A DNA stretch of 11,732 nt from Treponema sp. (GTDB lineage Bacteria; Spirochaetota; Spirochaetia; Treponematales; Breznakiellaceae): NCBI GenBank assembly GCA_031276615.1, contig JAISND010000209.1:1-11732 (forward strand), read 5' to 3'. The position numbers and the translations under genes are program-made. Below, one piece after another: positions 5,829-11,732 of this stretch. The notes beneath the pieces are model-generated. The model did no database searches and was not told the origin of the DNA. It was given only the letters and a program-made list of their open reading frames with translations. Numbering within the stretch: position 1 is the first letter of the stretch; every line of letters begins with the position of its first letter.

Positions 5829-7256
5829 TTACAGGGATTCGGACAAAAGTTTTCCGCCCGCCTTGTCAAGCCGTATCCTGATCCTGCGCAGGGGTTCGGA
5901 TACAAAGAGGGCTATCTGGCATATCTCGATTAGGGTGCCCGGCACTATTTCACCGCTGACTTCCACCGCGGCGTTTTCATCGGCGTTTATCCGGCTCATC
6001 AGATCCGAAACCTTGACGGAAGCGGCCCGCTGTTCCGCTTCGAGGCGGCGGATCAGCTCTTCCATTTTGGCGCGTTTTTCGCCGCCGGTTTCGGGAGCCT
6101 CCAGCAATTCGCGCAGTTTGGCAAGTTTCGCCGCCAGAATGTGAAGCTGGTTGTTGTTTTTTTCCTTTTGCTGCTGAACGGTAAAATCTATGCCGCAGTG
6201 TATGCGGGTGGCCTTGCCGGATTTCTTGCCTATGCTCCCGGTTTTGATTCCGTGAACCGCGTAGACATCGCCGCCCAGAATAATTCCCTTGTCCCCCATG
6301 CTGATATTCTCAAGGGTAAAGACGCTTGAATTGATAATTTCAGATTCTACGCTGATGGTCTTGCGCGCCGCGACCCGGCAATTTTCGATAAACTTTGTTT
6401 TGATGGCCCCGCCCACCTTGACCAGCGCGGGACCCCGGCCGATAATGCCGCCCGCTACATTGAGATCGCCCCTGGTGATCACATCGGTCACGTCGAAGGT
6501 CTGCTTGATGTTTACCGAGCCGCCCGAATATATCTTGAAACCGTCGGAAACAGGCCCGTCGATAAACACGTCGCCGGGAAAGATGATGTTCCCCGTGCCG
6601 TAGCCGACGGCGCCCTTGATGACCAGCGATTCCTGTACGCTCAAAACCTTTCCGGATTCGACAAGCTGGCCGTTGATATTCGCGATGATGAAATTCCCCT
6701 CGACCCGGGTGTTCGCTCCTCCGCTTACCCCTTCCGGTCTTATATATTCGAAAGGGAGGGAAACCCCGCGCACGTTTTTTCCCTCCTTCCCGGCCCTGCG
6801 CGGCCGGAGCTTCGCCAGGGTCTGATTCTTCTTTACTATGACAAAAGGGGAATAACTGCGGTGATCGACGCGGGCATTGCCTTCCGCCGGCTTTTCGGCC
6901 CGGCCAAGATGGGGATTCCTTTCAAAATATTCGGCCACCTCCGCAGTCGGCGAATCTCCCCGGGCTATGACGACATCCTTTATCTGCCGGTGATTGAGAT
7001 TGCAGTCCATCATGGCTTCCTGGATAAGGTCCCACTGGACGCCGTACACTATGTTCAGCCTGTCGAGGATTTGGGAAACAAACTCCTGGGCAAGGGGTTT
7101 CCCGCCGCTTCCGGGCGGGATAAAATCGGCCCTGGCCTCCAGATCATTCCCGGCGAAGGAGACTATCAGATTCCCGTCATTTTTGTTGCCGGTAAGAATC
7201 GCCTGGGGTCCCGCCGGAGATTTTGGAGATTCCTCTTCAGGCTTTTTATTTTCCAT
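5829..7256 (-). CDS. FapA/DUF342 family protein
   Basis: A 475-residue cytoplasmic protein of the DUF342 (FapA, flagellar assembly protein A) family. Its biochemical role is not settled; family members have been linked to polar organelles and cell-surface regulation. Seen: a charged Pro/Lys/Glu-rich N-terminus (1-20); an N-terminal domain (about 25-170) with VKKNQTLAKL near 131-140; a right-handed beta-helix region (about 180-350) of short Gly-rich turns such as GTGNIIFPGDVFIDG; a coiled coil (about 360-425) rich in Lys, Leu and Glu; a C-terminal beta segment. There is no signal peptide. The start at ATG 7256 has no Shine-Dalgarno at useful distance (GGAGA is 16 nt away), but a TATAGT lies 7 nt upstream. 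It is divergent from argR and convergent with tatD. The family call is firm; the function in this organism is unknown. Confidence 0.9.
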   Translation of the reverse strand: MENKKPEEESPKSPAGPQAILTGNKNDGNLIVSFAGNDLEARADFIPPGSGGKPLAQEFVSQILDRLNIVYGVQWDLIQEAMMDCNLNHRQIKDVVIARGDSPTAEVAEYFERNPHLGRAEKPAEGNARVDHRSYSPFVIVKKNQTLAKLRPRRAGKEGKNVRGVSLPFEYIRPEGVSGGANTRVEGNFIIANINGQLVESGKVLSVQESLVIKGAVGYGTGNIIFPGDVFIDGPVSDGFKIYSGGSVNIKQTFDVTDVITRGDLNVAGGIIGRGPALVKVGGAIKTKFIENCRVAARKTISVESEIINSSVFTLENISMGDKGIILGGDVYAVHGIKTGSIGKKSGKATRIHCGIDFTVQQQKEKNNNQLHILAAKLAKLRELLEAPETGGEKRAKMEELIRRLEAEQRAASVKVSDLMSRINADENAAVEVSGEIVPGTLIEICQIALFVSEPLRRIRIRLDKAGGKLLSESL

Positions 7257-7292
7257 AATTTCTACTATAGGTCTCCTTCACTTATATCGGAA
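7257..7292 (-). promoter_or_regulatory. Promoter of the DUF342 gene, leaderless geometry
   Basis: On the minus strand, TATAGT (7269-7264) is a 5-of-6 -10 box. It is followed by 7 nt and then the ATG, as at tatD. TTCCGA (7292-7287) sits 17 nt upstream as a weak -35. The predicted transcript starts at or next to the start codon. Confidence 0.5.
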
Positions 7293-7331
7293 GATTCCCG
7301 GCCCATCTTTTGTGAAAATTCCCTCCCGGAC

Positions 7332-7360
7332 TTGTCAAATGAAAGAATTTAACGTATGTT
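7332..7360 (+). promoter_or_regulatory. Candidate argR-pgi promoter
   Basis: TTGTCA (7332-7337), 17 bp, TATGTT (7355-7360). The -35 is 5 of 6 and the -10 is 4 of 6 to the sigma-70 consensus. This predicts transcription from about 7367 and a leader near 50 nt. The leader also holds a small AGGGT/ACCCT hairpin (7394-7408) just before the ribosome site. Confidence 0.45.
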
Positions 7361-7373
7361 TATACAGGAAACC

Positions 7374-7387
7374 GGCATAATTATTCG
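7374..7387 (+). promoter_or_regulatory. Candidate ARG box (ArgR operator)
   Basis: GGCATAATTATTCG matches 11 of 14 positions of the ARG box pattern TGAATWWWWATTCA, with an ATAATTAT core. It lies just downstream of the predicted transcription start of argR. A second, poor half-match (about 8 of 14) sits 3 bp upstream at 7357-7370, the spacing used by paired boxes in E. coli. The inferred role is autorepression. Confidence 0.45.
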
Positions 7388-7418
7388 TGAAAGAGGGTTT
7401 TTCACCCTGCGGAGTCGT

Positions 7419-7892
7419 ATGAAAGAAAGGCTTGCCCGCCTTAAGGCTGTCAGAAAACTCATTAAAACCTACCGTATAGAATCCCAGGAAACCCTGCTGG
7501 GGCATTTACAGAAGGAAGGGTTTATCGTCACCCAGGCGACCCTTTCGCGGGATCTCAAACTCCTTAAAGTCGGCAAAATTTCCGACGGGCACAACGGCTA
7601 TGTTTATTCCCTCCCCGGCGATGATGAACGGCAGGAAACGGAACGTACCTACATTCTCGATTTTCTCCGGGGTTATATTTCAATCGACTGGTCGGGGAAC
7701 ATCGTCGTTATAAAGACCTATTCGGGCCATTCGGATTCGGTTGCCCTCGCGGTGGATAACCTCGGACTGGACGATGTGCTGGGAACCATTTCGGGCAGGG
7801 ACAATACGGTATTCGTGGCCCTGCGTGAAGGCTTTACCGGGGAGGATTTTATCAACCGGATGAAAGAATCCATTCCCGAACTGGAGGATTAA
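7419..7892 (+). CDS. argR: ArgR-type transcriptional repressor
   Basis: Arginine repressor family, which as a hexamer binds ARG boxes in response to L-arginine. The 157-residue product has the usual size. The N-terminal winged helix (1-68) contains TQATLSRDLKLL (38-49), the recognition helix signature. The C-terminal oligomerisation/effector domain (about 78-155) contains NIVVIKTYSGHSDSVA and GTISGRDNTVF. The last motif is odd: the family norm GDDT, whose aspartates bind arginine in E. coli, reads GRDNT here, so effector binding may differ. Start: ATG 7419 has GGAG 4 nt upstream and gives a normal N-terminus; an in-frame ATG at 7356 falls inside the promoter and is rejected. The stop is 3 bp before pgi, whose ribosome site lies in the final argR codons, so the two form an operon. 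Confidence 0.9.
   Translation: MKERLARLKAVRKLIKTYRIESQETLLGHLQKEGFIVTQATLSRDLKLLKVGKISDGHNGYVYSLPGDDERQETERTYILDFLRGYISIDWSGNIVVIKTYSGHSDSVALAVDNLGLDDVLGTISGRDNTVFVALREGFTGEDFINRMKESIPELED
7883..7887 (+). promoter_or_regulatory. Ribosome binding site of pgi inside argR
   Basis: GGAGG in the final codons of argR, with an 8-nt spacer to the pgi ATG. It supports coupled translation of the pair. Confidence 0.65.
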
Positions 7893-7895
7893 ACC

Positions 7896-9476
7896 ATGAA
7901 TTTTTCGGATTTTGACAAAACGTCTGTTTTCAGGGAGCTTTCCAAAATAGCCAACTCCTTCAAACACTTCGATTTCAGGGGACAGCTTACCGCGACCCGG
8001 GTGGAAAAGTGCCGTACCCCCATGGCCGCGGGGCTGACCTACTCGTGGGCGGCCAAGGCGCTGGACGAAGGCGTGCTGAAGCTGCTTCAAAACCTGGCCG
8101 AGGAACAGGAGCTGATAAAAAAGTACCGGGCCCTTCTTGACGGCGGGGTGATGAACACCGGTGAAAACAGGATGGTGCTCCACCATCTTCTGCGGGGCGA
8201 AGCGGGAAAGCCGGTTATCCATGAAGGCAAAAACATCGGCGAATTTTACCGGAAGGAGCTTGATCGTCTTTCCGCCTTCGCGGAGGCGGTTCACGGCGGG
8301 AAAATCAGGGGAAGCGGCGGCAAGCCCTTCAGCGCCGTTGTCCAGATAGGCATAGGCGGTTCCGACCTTGGCCCCCGGGCGCTTTACCTTGCCCTGGAAA
8401 ACTATGCCGCCGCCGGGGGCATGAAAAAGCTGGACGCGAAGTTCATTTCCAACGTTGACCCCGACGACGCTTCCGCGGTATGCGCGTCGCTTCCCCTTGA
8501 CGAAACCCTCTTCATCCTGGTTTCCAAGAGCGGCGCCACCCAGGAAACCCTGGCAAACGAACTCTTTGTCAAGGACAAACTTGAAAAAGCCGGCCTTGAC
8601 AGCTCCGGACACATGATAGCCGTTACCAGCGAAACCAGCCCTCTTGCGCATAACACCGCGTACCTAGACTCCTTTTACATCGACGACTTTATCGGCGGCC
8701 GTTATTCCTCATCCTCCGCGGTGGGCGGCTGCGTTCTTTCCCTCGCCTTCGGCCCCGGCGTGTTCAGGGAATTTCTCCGCGGCGCCGGCGAAGCGGACAA
8801 ACTTGCCCTTGAGCCGGATATCCTTAAAAACGCCGCGCTCCTTGACGCCCTTATCGGAGTCTGGGAGCGGAACTTTCTGGGCTACCCCTATACGGCGGTG
8901 CTGCCCTACAGCCAGGCCCTTTCCCGGTTTCCCGCGCACCTGCAGCAGCTCGACATGGAATCCAACGGCAAAAGGGTCAACCGGAACGGGCAGCCCCTTT
9001 CCTATTCGACCGGGCCGGTGGTGTTCGGGGAACCGGGAACCAACGGGCAGCATTCCTTCTATCAACTGCTGCACCAGGGAACCGACATCGTGCCCCTTCA
9101 GTTTATCGGTTTTCTTGAAAGCCAGCGAAAGGATGACGTGGAGCTTGACGGTTCAGACAGCCAGAAAAAACTCAAGGCGAATATCGCCGCCCAGATTGTG
9201 GCCTTTGCCAAGGGACAGGAAAACGAGAACCGCAACAGGGAATTCCCCGGCGGGCGTCCTTCAAGCATCATTTACGGAAAACAGCTTACGCCGCAGGTCC
9301 TGGGGGCTCTCCTCGCCCATTTCGAAAACAAGGTGATGTTCCAGGGCTTTGTGTGGAACATCAACAGCTTTGATCAGGAGGGAGTTCAGCTTGGCAAGGT
9401 TCTCACCAAACGGGTGCTTGAAAACCACGCCGGCGATCCTGCCCTGGGAAGTTACAGCAAAATTCTTGGAATATGA
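7896..9476 (+). CDS. pgi: Glucose-6-phosphate isomerase
   Basis: Cytoplasmic enzyme that interconverts glucose 6-phosphate and fructose 6-phosphate in glycolysis and gluconeogenesis. The 526-residue length is typical. Two SIS domains are visible. Motifs include GIGGSDLGPRALYLAL (152-167), SKSGATQETLANE (210-222, phosphate binding), DFIGGRYSSSSAVG (264-277, PGI signature 1), GEPGTNGQHSF (378-388), LLHQGTD (391-397) and FDQEGVQLGKVL (492-503, signature 2). By family knowledge the catalytic residues are Glu379, His393 and Lys501. It is translated right after argR and shares its promoter. Its stop lies inside the left arm of a long hairpin. No oddity was seen in the active site; identity is certain. 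Confidence 0.97.
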   Translation: MNFSDFDKTSVFRELSKIANSFKHFDFRGQLTATRVEKCRTPMAAGLTYSWAAKALDEGVLKLLQNLAEEQELIKKYRALLDGGVMNTGENRMVLHHLLRGEAGKPVIHEGKNIGEFYRKELDRLSAFAEAVHGGKIRGSGGKPFSAVVQIGIGGSDLGPRALYLALENYAAAGGMKKLDAKFISNVDPDDASAVCASLPLDETLFILVSKSGATQETLANELFVKDKLEKAGLDSSGHMIAVTSETSPLAHNTAYLDSFYIDDFIGGRYSSSSAVGGCVLSLAFGPGVFREFLRGAGEADKLALEPDILKNAALLDALIGVWERNFLGYPYTAVLPYSQALSRFPAHLQQLDMESNGKRVNRNGQPLSYSTGPVVFGEPGTNGQHSFYQLLHQGTDIVPLQFIGFLESQRKDDVELDGSDSQKKLKANIAAQIVAFAKGQENENRNREFPGGRPSSIIYGKQLTPQVLGALLAHFENKVMFQGFVWNINSFDQEGVQLGKVLTKRVLENHAGDPALGSYSKILGI

Positions 9477-9515
9477 GGCAATTTCAAAATAACCGATTTT
9501 GAAATTGGCTCATAT
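9471..9515. terminator. 20-bp hairpin at the pgi stop
   Basis: Arms 9471-9490 and 9496-9515 pair at 19 of 20 positions (one G-G mismatch) around an AACCG loop. The pgi TGA at 9474-9476 is inside the left arm. The stem is AT-rich and no T-run follows, so it is not a textbook terminator. It may block 3' exonucleases, end transcription, or be an inserted palindrome. Confidence 0.55.
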
Positions 9516-9521
9516 GAACCT

Positions 9522-9540
9522 CCCCGGCCTTTGGGCGGGG
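9522..9540 (+). other. GC hairpin in the flavin-reductase leader
   Basis: CCCCGGCC-TTT-GGGCGGGG, an 8-bp stem with one G-G mismatch and a 3-nt loop, 6 bp after the pgi hairpin and 17 nt before the next ribosome site. GTTAG follows, so a terminator is possible but weak. Confidence 0.4.
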
Positions 9541-9557
9541 TTAGCCACTGCGAAAAA

Positions 9558-9563
9558 GAGGAG
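9558..9563 (+). promoter_or_regulatory. Ribosome binding site fixing the flavin reductase start
   Basis: GAGGAG with a 6-nt spacer to the ATG at 9570. This favours the shorter frame over the ATG at 9531. Confidence 0.65.
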
Positions 9564-9569
9564 CCGAAC

Positions 9570-10145
9570 ATGAAACAGAAAACGGTTATCCCGGCCGGTG
9601 AAGGCTGGACGGAAAAAAGCATCAGGGAATTCGGGGGTTCCCCCGTGAAGAGGATCGGCGAGGAGTGGATGCTGATCACCGCCGGCCGCACGGCGGAGGA
9701 CGCGGGAAACTGGAACACCATGACCGCTTCCTGGGGCGGCTTCGGCGTGCTCTGGAGCAGGGACGTTGCCTTTGCGTTTATCAGGCCGACCCGCCATACC
9801 CGTTCTTTCGCCGACGATAATCCGCTCTTTACCCTTTCCTTCTTTGACGCGAAGTACCACAGCGCCCTTGCCTTCTGCGGCGGAAAATCGGGCAGGGATT
9901 TCGACAAGGCCGCCGAAACCGGCCTGACCCCCGTCGTGTTCGACGCGAAAATTGCCGGCGGCAGGGCGGCAGACGCCGTCGGTTTTGCCGAAGCCTCCGA
10001 CATCATCATCTGCCGGAAACTTTACACCCACGACTTTGATCCGGCGAAGATGCTTGATCCCGCGATAGACCGGGACTGTTATCCGCAAAAGGATTATCAC
10101 CGCATGTACGTGGGCGAGGCTCTGGCCCTGCTTTCCAAAAAATAG
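9570..10145 (+). CDS. Flavin reductase-like FMN-binding split-barrel protein
   Basis: A 191-residue cytoplasmic protein of the flavin reductase-like (DIM6/NTAB) group, which bind FMN and often pass electrons from NAD(P)H; the substrate here is unknown. Seen: GNWNTMTASWGGFGVLW (47-63) matches the family's Asn-x-Met-Thr-x-Ser-Trp-Gly flavin-binding strand, followed by VAFAFIRPTRHTRSF (66-80), LFTLSFF (86-92) and a central GGKSGRDFDKAAETGLTP (104-121), typical of the fold. There is no signal peptide. Start: ATG 9570 has GAGGAG 6 nt upstream; a longer frame from 9531 begins inside a hairpin. It is separated from pgi by two hairpins, so expression may be partly independent. It converges on the metallopeptidase-like gene with a 22-bp gap. 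Confidence 0.85.
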   Translation: MKQKTVIPAGEGWTEKSIREFGGSPVKRIGEEWMLITAGRTAEDAGNWNTMTASWGGFGVLWSRDVAFAFIRPTRHTRSFADDNPLFTLSFFDAKYHSALAFCGGKSGRDFDKAAETGLTPVVFDAKIAGGRAADAVGFAEASDIIICRKLYTHDFDPAKMLDPAIDRDCYPQKDYHRMYVGEALALLSKK

Positions 10146-10158
10146 CGCCGGGATATCG

Positions 10159-10172
10159 CCTGACGGGTCAGG
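10159..10172. other. Small palindrome between convergent genes
   Basis: CCTGA-CGGG-TCAGG; the right arm includes the stop codon of the minus-strand gene. It is a minor candidate for shared 3'-end formation and is too short to rank as a terminator. Confidence 0.25.
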
Positions 10173-11732
10173 GGGAAGGCCCGCCGGGGTTCCCGGCGTC
10201 CCCCGTTTGTTCCCGGACAGAAACCTTCCATACCCTGCCCGCGTCAAGTTCCCAGCGGTGGTTTACATAGGCGGAGAAGGCTTCCGCCTCGGCGGTAAAT
10301 ATTTCATCAAATTCCGGCCAGAACGGGTTCCCCCGGGCCGACAGCTCTTCGCGCCCGGGAAGCGCGGCCCTGCGCCAGGGAGAAACCTTTATCATACTGT
10401 TGGGAATGGTTTCGCTGAAATAGAGGCCCGCCCGGGAAACGGGCTGCTGGAGGATGTGGGCCATGAATTCATTTACCACCAGATAATCATCGCCGGTATC
10501 GTAGCGCTGAAAATCAAAAAAGGAAGCGAGGAAACGTTTCGCCTGACGGGGGAATTTTTCCCATCGTTCCCGGCTGAAATTCCGGAAATCTTCATCGATA
10601 AAAAAGAGGCCGTGGAATCCCTCGTGGGCCATGAAGCGCAGGCGAAGATAGGCGGCGGATTCCCGTGATATCGAGATGACGCCCCCTTCCCCCGCGCCGC
10701 CGTTCCGCCTTACAATGCCGGATTCGACGAGTATTTCTTCAAGCTCCCGTTCCTCGGCAAGGAGGGGAAAATTGCTCTTCCGGGCGGCGTCAAAAAAACG
10801 GGCAAGATCTTCGGCGCGGTAATCGTGGGCGTTCCAGCCGTGAAGTCCGGCGATTTCTTCGTCGGCGGCAAGGCGGCCGCGAAAACCGGCCTTCTCGGTA
10901 AAAAAGGCAAGCCGTTTGAAAAGCCTGTCCTGGGCCGCGTAATCGGCGGTATCGAAAACAAGGAGCGAAGGAAAGGATTCCCAGCGGAAAACTTCATAGC
11001 GGGGATCGCGCCAGGCCTCCCGCGGAAAGTCCAGGATGATTCCGGGATCCGCGGAAACGGGCAGGGGGAAACGCGGAATGTCCGGATAGCACAGGATAAA
11101 GGCGCGGACGGCGCCGGCCTCAAGGACGAGCGCCCCGGAATCGGGGGATATCAGGCCGGAGGGGAGGCGGAATTTCCCGCCGGAGGCAAGTTCAAAGCGG
11201 CGGCTTCCGGTTTCAACCAGCGCGGCCGCGTCCCGGCGGCCCCGCGCGCCGTCCCCTCCGGTTTCGACCAGCAGTTCGGGGCCGCGGCCTTCCGCGCCGC
11301 CCTTCGCGGCCGGAGGATCGAGCGCCCAGGCGCCGTCCCGCCGCCGGTACACAAAGGGGCTGGTGAAAAAATGCTTTTCGCCGTGGGGGACGGCGCTTTC
11401 CCGGTAAAAACCGAACCAGCGGGGCTTTATATCCAGGGAGCGGATTTTGAAAACCGGCGGGACGGCGCCGGGCGGCGGTTTCCGCCCGGAGGGAACTTTT
11501 TCCGCCGCCGGACCGGACGGAAGCAGCTCTATGCTGAATTGCCGGGGAAAGGAATCCAGGGGCACGGCATAGTGAAAAACCGCGTCCGGCCCGGCGTCCA
11601 TGCCAAGGAAGGCAAGATCCAGGGGCAGGGCCCAGGAATCCCCGTCAATCCGCAACACCAACTGCCGGCTTTCCTTCAGCGCCGGAAGGGGCGCGGCGGA
11701 AAAAGCGTAGCCTATTTCCAGGGAAGAAAGGG
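10168..11732 (-). CDS. Hypothetical protein with HExxH zinc-peptidase signature (5' partial)
   Basis: I do not recognise the family. A TTG at 11661 would give 497 residues, but the frame stays open upstream to the window edge, so the true start is probably outside and at least 520 codons belong to the gene. Numbering from the TTG: 1-230 looks like beta-rich, Pro/Gly-rich sequence, perhaps a non-catalytic domain; 240-340 is mixed and charged; HEGFH at 346-350 (bases 10626-10612) is an exact HExxH zinc motif within a hydrophobic helix; NEFMAH at 397-402 (10473-10456) could supply the third ligand, Glu398, as in gluzincins. The rest (410-480) is rich in aromatics. A signal peptide cannot be judged without the N-terminus. 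The Zn-peptidase function is inferred from motifs only. It is convergent with the flavin reductase gene. Confidence 0.75.
   Translation of the reverse strand, partial: LSSLEIGYAFSAAPLPALKESRQLVLRIDGDSWALPLDLAFLGMDAGPDAVFHYAVPLDSFPRQFSIELLPSGPAAEKVPSGRKPPPGAVPPVFKIRSLDIKPRWFGFYRESAVPHGEKHFFTSPFVYRRRDGAWALDPPAAKGGAEGRGPELLVETGGDGARGRRDAAALVETGSRRFELASGGKFRLPSGLISPDSGALVLEAGAVRAFILCYPDIPRFPLPVSADPGIILDFPREAWRDPRYEVFRWESFPSLLVFDTADYAAQDRLFKRLAFFTEKAGFRGRLAADEEIAGLHGWNAHDYRAEDLARFFDAARKSNFPLLAEERELEEILVESGIVRRNGGAGEGGVISISRESAAYLRLRFMAHEGFHGLFFIDEDFRNFSRERWEKFPRQAKRFLASFFDFQRYDTGDDYLVVNEFMAHILQQPVSRAGLYFSETIPNSMIKVSPWRRAALPGREELSARGNPFWPEFDEIFTAEAEAFSAYVNHRWELDAGRVWKVSVREQTGDAGNPGGPSP

Noticed and set aside
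7680..8651. Minus-strand open frame (323 codons) opposite argR and pgi
   Set aside because: Antisense shadow of two firmly identified genes.
9510..10247. Minus-strand open frame (245 codons) opposite the flavin reductase gene
   Set aside because: Antisense shadow without motif or initiation site.
11659..11661. TTG as the start of the HExxH gene
   Set aside because: No ribosome site, and the frame continues open and protein-like for 23 further codons to the window edge, so the gene is better called 5' partial.

Overview
This 11.7 kb window is a chromosomal stretch of housekeeping genes, rich in G+C in its coding parts. Organism (inference, no database search possible): a high-G+C member of the Spirochaetota, most like the treponeme lineage found in termite guts. 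The reasons are the mixture of an E. coli-type TatD, a FapA/DUF342 protein, a TM2 protein carrying a winged helix, an ArgR next to glucose-6-phosphate isomerase, and the general look of the proteins. I hold this at moderate confidence.

Layout. The left end carries the 3' part of rsgA (ribosome-assembly GTPase), whose last codons overlap the start of mutS2; the two form a ribosome-linked operon. A roughly 1 kb gap follows with no large gene. It contains several hairpins, an AT-rich orphan reading-frame fragment flanked by two near-identical 12-bp palindromes, and, on the minus strand, a small 74-codon gene with a perfect Shine-Dalgarno and its own hairpin terminator. Next on the minus strand is a two-helix TM2 membrane protein with a C-terminal winged helix. 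Divergent from it is tatD (metal-dependent DNase), which meets a minus-strand DUF342/FapA gene tail to tail. Divergent from that is an argR-pgi operon: an arginine-type repressor and phosphoglucose isomerase, 3 bp apart, with a candidate promoter and ARG box in front. A flavin-reductase-like gene follows pgi after a strong 20-bp hairpin. The right end is a minus-strand gene of unknown family with an HExxH zinc-protease signature, running off the window at its 5' end.

Most interesting points. (1) tatD and the DUF342 gene both lack a usable Shine-Dalgarno, and each has a near-consensus -10 box exactly 7 nt before its ATG, the geometry of leaderless mRNAs. (2) An 11-of-14 match to the ARG box lies just downstream of the argR promoter, suggesting autoregulation that would extend to pgi. 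(3) The HExxH protein looks like an uncharacterised gluzincin-type peptidase. (4) The MutS2 Smr domain lacks the usual LDLR motif. (5) The AT-rich island between mutS2 and the TM2 gene looks like decayed or acquired DNA bounded by repeated palindromes.

I found no tRNA, rRNA, CRISPR array, intact insertion sequence or origin. I see no clear novel multi-gene system here; the candidates are single genes and regulatory sites.
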